Assembly (NCBI GenBank): GCA_001650895.1
Contig: LXYH01000045.1
Location: 62,001 to 126,000, forward strand
Length of the DNA: 64,000 nt
Source of the DNA: Rhodobacteraceae bacterium EhC02
Lineage (GTDB): Bacteria; Pseudomonadota; Alphaproteobacteria; Rhodobacterales; Rhodobacteraceae
Reading direction: 5' to 3'
The translations under genes and the position numbers were made by a program. Shown here one piece after another: positions 17,493 to 24,174 of the stretch (positions are counted from its first letter, which is position 1; each line of letters starts with the position of its first letter). The notes under the pieces are model-generated. The model ran no database searches and had not been told where the DNA came from. It was given only the letters and a program-made list of their open reading frames with translations.

Positions 17493-18188
17493 TTACTTGG
17501 TGCCGCTATTCCAGCGGCCCGGCCAGCCGCCTTCGGGCGCGCCTTTTCCGGGCGCGCGTATCTTTCCCAGAACCGCGATAGGGGCGGCCAGAAGAGAGCT
17601 CAAGGCCTTGTTGTCGCGCACCGTCGCCTTGAACTTCTCAAAGCGCATCACGTCGTCGATCCGGCGGTCCAGGAAATCCCAGGTCGCCTGATGGCCAAGC
17701 GAATCATCGCCCAGCCAGAAGAGGACCGTTGCGCCGTAGACGCCCGACAGCGTGGCGCGCTTGGTGTACCAGTTGATGTCGTCCGAGGTGTCGCCCAGCG
17801 TGGTCCAGATCAGGTCGCAGGTGTTCCAGATCGCGCGCGCCCCGTCTGCCGCATAGACGGGCAACGAAAACAGCGTCGTGCCACGCCGCACGGCTTCCTT
17901 GTCATCGGCCGCTTCCAGCCTGTACCGCACCGCCAGCGCAACGCGGTCGCGAAACCGCATCGCCGACAGATCAACCTGCTGCAGTCGCTCAAGCATCAGC
18001 GCGTCGCCGCGCGCGTGATAGGCCAGCGCAAGATCCACGGCGCCGCGCGGACAGGCGGCGCGCGCCGCGGCGCGGTCGATCCCGGTATCGGCGATGGCGG
18101 CGGCGAAACTGGCCTCGGACCAGCCATCGAAGGGCACATGCATCAAGGCCGCGTCCAGCAGGCGGTCTTTCACATCTGTCTCTGTCAT
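17493..18188 (-). CDS. coq9: COQ9 family ubiquinone biosynthesis protein
   Basis: A 231-residue COQ9 homologue. The N-terminal half resembles a TetR-like helical domain (DRLLDAALMHVPFDGWSEAS). The C-terminal part holds the lipid-binding region (YTKRATLSGVYGATVLFWLG, then FLDRRIDDVMRFEK) typical of COQ9. COQ9 presents ubiquinone precursors to COQ7-type hydroxylases at the membrane. The start at 18188 has AAGGAACC upstream. It is first in an operon with two quinone reductase-like genes, an arrangement that fits a shared link to quinone metabolism. rpsU is divergent from it. Confidence 0.9.
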   Translation of the reverse strand: MTETDVKDRLLDAALMHVPFDGWSEASFAAAIADTGIDRAAARAACPRGAVDLALAYHARGDALMLERLQQVDLSAMRFRDRVALAVRYRLEAADDKEAVRRGTTLFSLPVYAADGARAIWNTCDLIWTTLGDTSDDINWYTKRATLSGVYGATVLFWLGDDSLGHQATWDFLDRRIDDVMRFEKFKATVRDNKALSSLLAAPIAVLGKIRAPGKGAPEGGWPGRWNSGTK

Positions 18189-18239
18189 CAGGGGTTCCTT
18201 CCTGTGCACAAGGCCCGATAGGGTGCATCGGGCTTACCC

Positions 18240-18268
18240 TAGACAAGTAGGGCGCGCTTTGCTATACG
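18240..18268 (+). promoter_or_regulatory. predicted rpsU promoter
   Basis: TAGACA (18240-18245), a 17-base spacer and TATACG (18263-18268). The -35 box matches the consensus at five of six bases and the -10 at four. The predicted transcript start is near 18275, which gives a leader of about 45 bases before rpsU. Confidence 0.55.
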
Positions 18269-18307
18269 GCCACCTCCTGCAAATTCTTGCAACTCAAACT
18301 TAGAAAG

Positions 18308-18321
18308 GTGGTGAAAACCAC
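18308..18321 (+). promoter_or_regulatory. hairpin over the rpsU ribosome binding site
   Basis: GTGGT (18308-18312), a GAAA tetraloop (18313-18316) and ACCAC (18317-18321) form a perfect 5-bp stem whose last base touches the rpsU ATG. The Shine-Dalgarno-like GGTGGTGA (18307-18314) lies in the 5' arm and loop, so folding should hide the ribosome binding site. Confidence 0.55.
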
Positions 18322-18528
18322 ATGCAGGTTAGTGTTCGTGACAACAATGTCGATCAGGCCCTCCGGGCTCTGAAGAAAAAGCTGCAGCGTGAAGGCGTAT
18401 TCCGCGAAATGAAGCTCAAGCAACATTTCGAGAAGCCGTCCGTCAAGAAAGCGCGCGAAAAAGCTGAAGCCGTTCGTCGTGCCCGTAAACTGGCGCGCAA
18501 GAAAGCCCAGCGTGAAGGCGGCCTTTAA
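18322..18528 (+). CDS. rpsU: 30S ribosomal protein S21
   Basis: A 68-residue S21 with the conserved start [20 protein letters not shown] and the basic, Arg/Lys-rich C-terminus. S21 sits near the 16S 3' end and anti-Shine-Dalgarno helix and helps initiate translation. It is a single-gene unit with its own predicted promoter, a hairpin over its ribosome binding site, and a terminator. Confidence 0.97.
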   Translation: MQVSVRDNNVDQALRALKKKLQREGVFREMKLKQHFEKPSVKKAREKAEAVRRARKLARKKAQREGGL

Positions 18529-18566
18529 GGCATCCTTCTTCAACAGCTTGAACGCTATTGAAAACG

Positions 18567-18598
18567 ACCCCCGTGCCCCGCGCCCGGGGGTTTGTTTT
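18567..18598 (+). terminator. rho-independent terminator after rpsU
   Basis: ACCCCCG (18567-18573) pairs with CGGGGGT (18585-18591), with an 11-base loop, followed by a T-rich run (TTTGTTTTT from 18591). It lies about 40 bases after the rpsU stop. Confidence 0.8.
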
Positions 18599-18722
18599 TG
18601 GGCGCAGCCGTCCCGCCCCATGATGGGACATTCTTTCGATACAATAATATCAATGGGTTACAGGTTCGCGCTTACCGCATCTTAATCTTTGAGCCTAAAT
18701 CCGGCCCTGACGGCGAGAGGGG

Positions 18723-19277
18723 TCAGACCCGCCAGCGGCGCAGCACGCGCGCGATCCGCAGGCCGAAACGGCGCGCGGTTTCCAGATCACCGGGTTCCAC
18801 CATCAGCGTCTTGTCGCGTGACGAGGTAGCCCCGAGGCCCAGCCAGACGCCGCTTTCGTTGATCCCGGGATTGGCCTTGTTGGCAGGCGCTCCGATCTGG
18901 TCCTGACCGACCCAGACCATGCCATGCTGCGCGGCAAAGATGCTCAACTGGATCAGGGTGTTCAGCTTGTCGCCCCCGGGAAAGGTCGCCACGGTAAAAC
19001 CGGCCGCGATCTTGTCGGCCCAGCCCTGATTGGCCCAGATTTCGCCGGTCTGATCCATGAAGGCTTTGAACCCGGCTGCGGCACTGCCCATGTAGGTCGG
19101 CGCGCCCATCACGATGGCATCGGCCTCGTCCAGGGCCTGCCAGTCGATCTGGCCCATGTTTTCGACGTCGATCAGGCGGGCGTCACACCCCCCCTCGCCC
19201 AGAGCGGCGGCAATCACCTCGGCCAGGCGCCTGGTATGGCCACGGCCCGAGACATAGGGGATCGCAACATTCGCCAT
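18723..19277 (-). CDS. flavodoxin-fold NAD(P)H:quinone oxidoreductase-like protein (WrbA-like)
   Basis: A 184-residue flavodoxin-like protein. The FMN phosphate loop is SGRGHTRRLAE near residue 10. APTYMGSAAAGFKAFMDQT near residue 59 matches the WrbA/NADPH-dependent FMN reductase signature, and FPGGDKLNTLIQL follows. Such enzymes reduce quinones in two-electron steps using FMN. It is somewhat shorter than typical WrbA (about 198). It lies two bases after the GMC oxidoreductase gene and is probably translationally coupled to it. No terminator is evident between it and the rpsU terminator region. Confidence 0.85.
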   Translation of the reverse strand: MANVAIPYVSGRGHTRRLAEVIAAALGEGGCDARLIDVENMGQIDWQALDEADAIVMGAPTYMGSAAAGFKAFMDQTGEIWANQGWADKIAAGFTVATFPGGDKLNTLIQLSIFAAQHGMVWVGQDQIGAPANKANPGINESGVWLGLGATSSRDKTLMVEPGDLETARRFGLRIARVLRRWRV

Positions 19278-19279
19278 GA

Positions 19280-20866
19280 TTACCGTCCCTCTGACAGGAT
19301 CATGTCTGCGGCCTTTTCCGCGATCATGATCGTGGGTGAATTGGTATTGCCCGAGGTGATGCGCGGCATCACGCTGGCATCGACCACGCGCAGGCCGCCG
19401 ATGCCGCGCAAGCGCATCGCGCCATCCAGCGGGGCGGCATCATCCGTGCCCATGCGCACCGTGCCGACAGGGTGAAAGATCGTCGTGCCGATATCGCCTG
19501 CGGCTTGCGCCAGTTCGGCGTCGGTCTGGGCGGTGATCCCGGGCTTCATCTCTTCGGGCGCGTATTTCGCCATCGGGCTTTGCGCCATGATCTGCCGCGC
19601 CTGCCGGATCGCATCCACGGCGACGCGGCGGTCGCCTTCGGTGCTGAGGTAATTGGGGGCGATGCGGGGGGCATCGCGGGGATCACTGCTGGTGATCTCG
19701 ACCGTGCCGCGGCTTTCGGGGCGCAGGTTGCAGACGCTGGCCGTCATGGCCGGAAAGTCATGGAGCGGCTGACCGAAGGCCTCGAGTGTCAGGGGCTGGA
19801 CGTGATACTCCAGATCGGGTGTTTCCAGATCCTCGCGCGAGCGCGAGAAGGCGCCCAGCTGGCTGGGCGACATCGACATCGGTCCGGTACGGCGCAGCAC
19901 GTATTCCAATCCGATTTTGGCCTTGCCCAGCAGTGAATTCGCCATCGTGTTCAGCGTCGTGGCACCCGTCAGTTTCCAGGCGCAGCGCAGTTGGAGATGG
20001 TCTTGGAGATTCGCGCCGATTTCCGGGATGTCGCGGATCACCCCGATCCCGTGACGGGCCAGCACGGCTGCGGGTCCCAGCCCGGACAGTTGCAGGATCT
20101 GCACGGATCCGATGGCGCCTGCGGACAGGATGACCTCGGCCCGCGCCCTTGCTGTTCTGACCTGCCCGCCCTGCAGGTATTCAACACCCACGGCGCGACC
20201 ATCTTCGATCAGGACGCGGCGCGTCTGGGCATGGGTTTCCACCTGCAACCCCTGCCCCGTGCGCGTGCGCAGAAAGGCGCGCGCGGTATTCATCCGCCAG
20301 CCGCTGCGCTGGTTCACGCGGAAGTATCCCACACCTTCGTTGTTACCGGTGTTGAAATCGGTGGTTTCGGGCAGGCCGGCCGCGACGGCTGCGGCCTTCC
20401 AGTCGTCCAGCACATCCCAGTGCAGGCGCTGGTTTTCGACCCGCCATTCGCCACCTGCACCGTGCATGTCGCTTGCGCCTTCGACGAAATCCTCGGATTT
20501 CTTGAAATAGGGCAGGACATCATCCCAGCCCCAGCCAGTCAGCCCCATTTGCCGCCAGCCGTCGTAATCCGCCGCCTGACCGCGCAGATAGAGCATGCCG
20601 TTGATCGACGAACAGCCCCCCAGCACCTTGCCGCGCGGATAGATCAGTGATCGGCCGTTCAGGCCGGGCTCTTCTGCCGTGCGATACATCCAGTCGGTGC
20701 GCGGATTGCCGATGCAGTAAAGGTAACCCATCGGGATATGCACCCAGTGATAGGCATCGGTGCCGCCTGCCTCGAGCAGCAGCACCCGGTGGCCTGCGTC
20801 GGTCAGCCGCTTGGCCAGAACGCAACCCGCGCTGCCCGCGCCGACGATGATGTAATCCCAGGTCAT
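19280..20866 (-). CDS. GMC family FAD oxidoreductase (choline/alcohol dehydrogenase-like)
   Basis: A 528-residue glucose-methanol-choline oxidoreductase. FAD-binding YIIVGAGSAGCVLAKRL is at the N-terminus, GMC signature 1 GKVLGGCSSINGMLYLRG lies near residue 78, and the active-site His region near the C-terminus is IFHPVGTVRMGT. A closing SGNTNSPTIMIAEKAADMI follows. It oxidises a primary alcohol; choline is one possibility, but the best-known choline dehydrogenase context (betB, betI) is missing. The start at 20866 has GGAGG seven bases upstream. It is followed by the flavodoxin-like gene with a two-base gap. Confidence 0.9.
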   Translation of the reverse strand: MTWDYIIVGAGSAGCVLAKRLTDAGHRVLLLEAGGTDAYHWVHIPMGYLYCIGNPRTDWMYRTAEEPGLNGRSLIYPRGKVLGGCSSINGMLYLRGQAADYDGWRQMGLTGWGWDDVLPYFKKSEDFVEGASDMHGAGGEWRVENQRLHWDVLDDWKAAAVAAGLPETTDFNTGNNEGVGYFRVNQRSGWRMNTARAFLRTRTGQGLQVETHAQTRRVLIEDGRAVGVEYLQGGQVRTARARAEVILSAGAIGSVQILQLSGLGPAAVLARHGIGVIRDIPEIGANLQDHLQLRCAWKLTGATTLNTMANSLLGKAKIGLEYVLRRTGPMSMSPSQLGAFSRSREDLETPDLEYHVQPLTLEAFGQPLHDFPAMTASVCNLRPESRGTVEITSSDPRDAPRIAPNYLSTEGDRRVAVDAIRQARQIMAQSPMAKYAPEEMKPGITAQTDAELAQAAGDIGTTIFHPVGTVRMGTDDAAPLDGAMRLRGIGGLRVVDASVMPRITSGNTNSPTIMIAEKAADMILSEGR

Positions 20867-20940
20867 GCAAGTCCTCCGTTGCGGGGCAATCTGGGCGAAG
20901 GCCGGGGCAAAGGCAACGGCTGCCGCGATTCCGTGGCGTG

Positions 20941-21399
20941 TCAGACCGGAATGGCGGTGGTCTTGAACACGGTCCGCAGGGCAAAGCTGCTTTGCATCTG
21001 GGCGACACCCGGCAAGCGCGAAAGGTGCTGACGGTGGATGCGGGCGAAATCCTCGGTATCTTCGGCCACGATCTTGAGGATGTAATCGGCGGTGCCCGCC
21101 ATCAGGTGACATTCCAGCACGTCAGGGATGCGCGAGACCGCCTTTTCGAAGGCATCCAGCAGATCATCCGCCTGACCGGACAGCGTGATCTCGACAAAGA
21201 CCAGCGTAGGCAGGCCCATCTTGCGACGATCCAGCAGGGCGACATAGCTGCTGATGTATCCGTCTTCCTCGAGCCGCTGCACACGGCGATGACAGGCCGA
21301 TGCCGACAGGTTCACCTCTTCCGACAGGTCTGCGTTTGAAATGCGCCCCTTGCGCTGGAGAACGGAAAGAATGCGGCGATCTGTCGGGTCAAGCGCCAT
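20941..21399 (-). CDS. Lrp/AsnC family regulator, probable regulator of ald
   Basis: A 152-residue Lrp-type regulator. The N-terminal winged helix covers residues 1-60 (DRRILSVLQRKGRISNADLS, then ASACHRRVQRLEEDG). The C-terminal RAM domain binds amino acids (DVLECHLMAGTADYILKI). It is transcribed divergently from alanine dehydrogenase across a gap that holds a clear inverted repeat, the usual layout of an alanine-responsive AldR-type activator and its target. The start MALDPTDRR at 21399 is the family-typical one; an in-frame extension upstream would overlap the operator. Confidence 0.92.
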   Translation of the reverse strand: MALDPTDRRILSVLQRKGRISNADLSEEVNLSASACHRRVQRLEEDGYISSYVALLDRRKMGLPTLVFVEITLSGQADDLLDAFEKAVSRIPDVLECHLMAGTADYILKIVAEDTEDFARIHRQHLSRLPGVAQMQSSFALRTVFKTTAIPV

Positions 21400-21410
21400 G
21401 AAACGAAGAT

Positions 21411-21442
21411 TCCTTCGATGAATTGCCATTTGACTCGAAGGA
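21411..21442. promoter_or_regulatory. inverted repeat, probable Lrp-type operator of ald
   Basis: TCCTTCGA (21411-21418) and TCGAAGGA (21435-21442) are perfect 8-bp arms with a 16-base spacer. They lie in the gap between the divergent Lrp gene (start 21399) and ald (start 21541). The spacing suits two half-sites of one regulator. Confidence 0.65.
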
Positions 21443-21540
21443 TATCCGCAAAGGCAGGCAAAATGCGACCCCGAATTCAAACGATTTGCGCGGGCTCTGC
21501 GTCATCATGGGCGCAATCAAACACCAAGGGAGAGAGACCA

Positions 21541-22656
21541 ATGAAAATCGGATGCCCGAAAGAGATCAAGCCGCAGGAATTCCGCGTCGGCATGACGCCC
21601 AATGCAGCGATGGAGGCCGTGGCGCACGGCCACACGGTGCTGATCGAAACCGGCGCGGGTGTGGGTGCGGGTTTCGCGGATGCCGACTATGTCGCGGCCG
21701 GCGCGACGATCATTGCAACCGCCGCGGATGTGTTCGCGCAGGCCGACATGATCGTGAAGGTCAAGGAACCGCAGGCCGGCGAGCGCAAGATGCTGCGCGA
21801 GGGGCAGTTGCTTTTCACCTATCTGCACCTTGCACCGGACCCGGATCAGACCCGTGACCTGCTGGCCTCGGGCTGCACCGCGATTGCCTATGAGACCGTG
21901 ACCGATCGTTCCGGTGGCCTGCCCTTGCTGGCGCCGATGTCCGAGGTGGCGGGCCGGTTGGCGCCGCAGGTCGGTGCATGGACATTGCAGAAGGCCAATG
22001 GCGGGCGCGGTGTGCTGATGGGTGGCGTGCCGGGCGTGGGGCCTGCACGTGCCCTGGTGATCGGCGGCGGTGTCGTGGGCACGCATGCGGCCAAGATCGC
22101 GGCAGGCATGGGGGCGGATGTCACCGTGCTGGATCGGTCATTGCCACGCCTGCGCTATCTGGACGATGTGTTCGGGGGGCAGTTCAAGACGGGCTATTCC
22201 TCGGCCGGGTTGCTGGCAGAGTTGCTGCCGCAAGCCGACATGGTGGTGGGGGCGGTGCTTATCCCCGGTGCGGCGGCGCCCAAGCTGATCAGCCGCGCGC
22301 AACTAGGCATGATGAAGCCCGGCGCGGTGCTGGTGGATGTGGCCATCGACCAGGGCGGCTGTTTCGAGACATCGCGCGCCACGACCCACCAGGACCCGAT
22401 CTACGAGGTGGACGGGATCATGCATTACTGCGTGGCCAACATGCCCGGCGCGGTTGCGCGCACCTCGACCCTGGCGCTGGGGAATGCGACGATGCCCTTC
22501 ATGCTGGCACTGGCCGACAAGGGCTGGAAGCGCGCCTGCGCCGAGGATGCGCATCTGCTGGCCGGGATGAACGTACATGCGGGGCAGCTGACCTATGCCG
22601 CCGTGGGCGAGGCGCTGGGGATCGCGACGGTCGATCCGAAAACGCTGGTGGCGTGA
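21541..22656 (+). CDS. ald: alanine dehydrogenase
   Basis: A 371-residue NAD-dependent L-alanine dehydrogenase, the normal length. It begins MKIGCPKEIKPQEFRVGMTP with the catalytic Lys in VKVKEPQAGE and the His in LFTYLHLAPD. The Rossmann motif is ALVIGGGVVGTHAAKIAAGMG, followed by MPGAVARTSTLALGNATMPF near the C-terminus. It interconverts alanine and pyruvate plus ammonium. GGGAGAG precedes the start. It is probably controlled by the divergent Lrp regulator through the inverted repeat at 21411-21442. Confidence 0.97.
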   Translation: MKIGCPKEIKPQEFRVGMTPNAAMEAVAHGHTVLIETGAGVGAGFADADYVAAGATIIATAADVFAQADMIVKVKEPQAGERKMLREGQLLFTYLHLAPDPDQTRDLLASGCTAIAYETVTDRSGGLPLLAPMSEVAGRLAPQVGAWTLQKANGGRGVLMGGVPGVGPARALVIGGGVVGTHAAKIAAGMGADVTVLDRSLPRLRYLDDVFGGQFKTGYSSAGLLAELLPQADMVVGAVLIPGAAAPKLISRAQLGMMKPGAVLVDVAIDQGGCFETSRATTHQDPIYEVDGIMHYCVANMPGAVARTSTLALGNATMPFMLALADKGWKRACAEDAHLLAGMNVHAGQLTYAAVGEALGIATVDPKTLVA

Positions 22657-22697
22657 AAGATCGGGGCGCGGCGGGTGATCCTGCCGCGCCCGCTGGA

Positions 22698-23747
22698 TCA
22701 GGCCAGGATCCAGAGGTGGAACAACAGGCCCGAGAGGAACGCGCCGGACAGCGAAAGCGCGATATAGAGTGCAAAAACGCCCGGTCGCACCAGCGCCCAG
22801 ACCGCGATGGCCGCAGGCAGGGACGTGACGCCGCCCGCCACGAGGAAGGCCAACCCTGCGCCGGGGGCCATGCCCTGTGCGACCAGACCGCCGACCAGCG
22901 GAAGGGCCGCATAACCGTTGAGATAGGCCGGAACGCCGACCAGGGTGCCGATGGCGATGGGGGCGATGCCCGCGCCCCCCAGAACCGAGGTGACGGTCTC
23001 GGCGGGGATGAAGGCCAGCATCAGGCTTTCCAGCAGGAAGGCCAGCAGCAGCCATTTGGTCAGGAAGAGGGTCGTGTTCAGTGCCTCGCGCCCGAACTTC
23101 ATGCGCCGCGCCGGATCATGCCAGAAGCGCCAGACCACCGGCTTTGGCGCGCGCACCCTGGCACCTCCGCAGCCGCCATTGCCGATCCCGTCCCGCAGGG
23201 GCATGGCCAGACCGCCCGCCCGCGTCACCCAATGGACCACGCTGCCGCCCATCAGGCCAAGGCCAATGGCGGCGAGCGTCTTGGTGACGGCGAACTCCAG
23301 CCCCAGAACGCCCGTGGTCAGGGCAAACATCGACGGGTCCATGACGGGCGAGGCCAGCCAGAAGGCCATGACCGCCGACAGGGGAACCCCCATCGCCAGA
23401 AGTGCGGCGATCAACGGGATCACCCCGCAGGAACAGAAGGGCGAGAGCGCGCCCGCAAGCGCGGCCATCGCGATCATCAGCACAGGCGCGCCGGTGAAGG
23501 CGCGGGCGATCAGGTTGTCGGCCCCCGTGGCCCCGGCCCATGCGGCAATCCCGATGGACAGCAGCAGGAAAGGCGCGGTGTTCAGCAGGGCCGCAGTTGC
23601 GAATATCGCCGAGGCCTGCGCCTGGGCCGCATCCATGATGGCCAGCACGGCAAGGATCAGCGCCGAGGCCAGCCAGACCCGGTGCTTGGCCCAGATCACG
23701 CGGGCAAGCGCCGCGGGGTGGCGCGGATCAACGGTGGCGTCAGTCAT
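22698..23747 (-). CDS. permease of the COG0701/UPF0718 (ArsP-like) family
   Basis: A 349-residue integral membrane protein with about eight predicted membrane segments. It carries the family hallmark FCSCGVIPLIAALLAMGVPL near residue 105. A central soluble loop (RDGIGNGGCGGARVRAPKP) is Gly/Cys rich. Members include ArsP, which exports trivalent organoarsenicals, and other thiol-reactive metal(loid) permeases. It follows an ArsR-type repressor gene by about 40 bases on the same strand, so a metal- or arsenical-induced efflux pair is the most likely role. The exact ligand is not determined. Confidence 0.85.
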   Translation of the reverse strand: MTDATVDPRHPAALARVIWAKHRVWLASALILAVLAIMDAAQAQASAIFATAALLNTAPFLLLSIGIAAWAGATGADNLIARAFTGAPVLMIAMAALAGALSPFCSCGVIPLIAALLAMGVPLSAVMAFWLASPVMDPSMFALTTGVLGLEFAVTKTLAAIGLGLMGGSVVHWVTRAGGLAMPLRDGIGNGGCGGARVRAPKPVVWRFWHDPARRMKFGREALNTTLFLTKWLLLAFLLESLMLAFIPAETVTSVLGGAGIAPIAIGTLVGVPAYLNGYAALPLVGGLVAQGMAPGAGLAFLVAGGVTSLPAAIAVWALVRPGVFALYIALSLSGAFLSGLLFHLWILA

Positions 23748-23787
23748 CTCTATTTCCCTAATTTATTGGTTTCTTACTGTAAAAAAA

Positions 23788-24105
23788 TCAGGCCACCTTG
23801 CACGTTTTGGACAGTGTCACGCCGCTGCAGCATTCCGCAGTCAGAAAGTCCACAGTGCTGTGCATCACGTCGTAATCGACCCGGTTGATCACGGTCCGGC
23901 CCTGCTTTTCCTGCGTGACCAGACCGGCATCAACCAGCGTGGACAGGTGATGCGCCAGCGTCGACGGCGCGATATCCAGATGTTCGATCACATCCCCGAT
24001 GCTAAGCCCCTCGGTGCCCGCCTTGACCAGCAGGCGATAGATCGACAGGCGGACATCATGGCCAAGGGCGGCCAAGGCGCGGGAAATGGGGCTTGCGGTT
24101 GTCAT
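23788..24105 (-). CDS. ArsR/SmtB family transcriptional repressor
   Basis: About 105 residues, a winged helix-turn-helix of the ArsR type (LSIGDVIEHLDIAPSTLAHH, then LVDAGLVTQEKQGR). The C-terminus carries ECCSGVTLSKTCKVA with three Cys, a plausible thiol site for As(III) or a soft metal. The start could be 24105 (MTTASPIS) or 24117. I prefer 24105 because an inverted repeat, CATAACC/GGTTATG (24115-24136), overlaps the earlier start codons and is likely its own operator. It precedes the ArsP-like permease in one unit. Confidence 0.9.
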   Translation of the reverse strand: MTTASPISRALAALGHDVRLSIYRLLVKAGTEGLSIGDVIEHLDIAPSTLAHHLSTLVDAGLVTQEKQGRTVINRVDYDVMHSTVDFLTAECCSGVTLSKTCKVA

Positions 24106-24114
24106 GCGGGAATT

Positions 24115-24136
24115 CATAACCACAAAACCGGTTATG
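24115..24136. promoter_or_regulatory. inverted repeat, probable ArsR operator
   Basis: CATAACC (24115-24121) and GGTTATG (24130-24136) are perfect 7-bp arms with an 8-base spacer. They lie directly upstream of the ArsR gene start at 24105, in the 69-base gap before the end of the RND pump gene. Confidence 0.65.
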
Positions 24137-24174
24137 TCAATGTTTCATCTCGTGGCGACAGGCGGCGCACCTGA

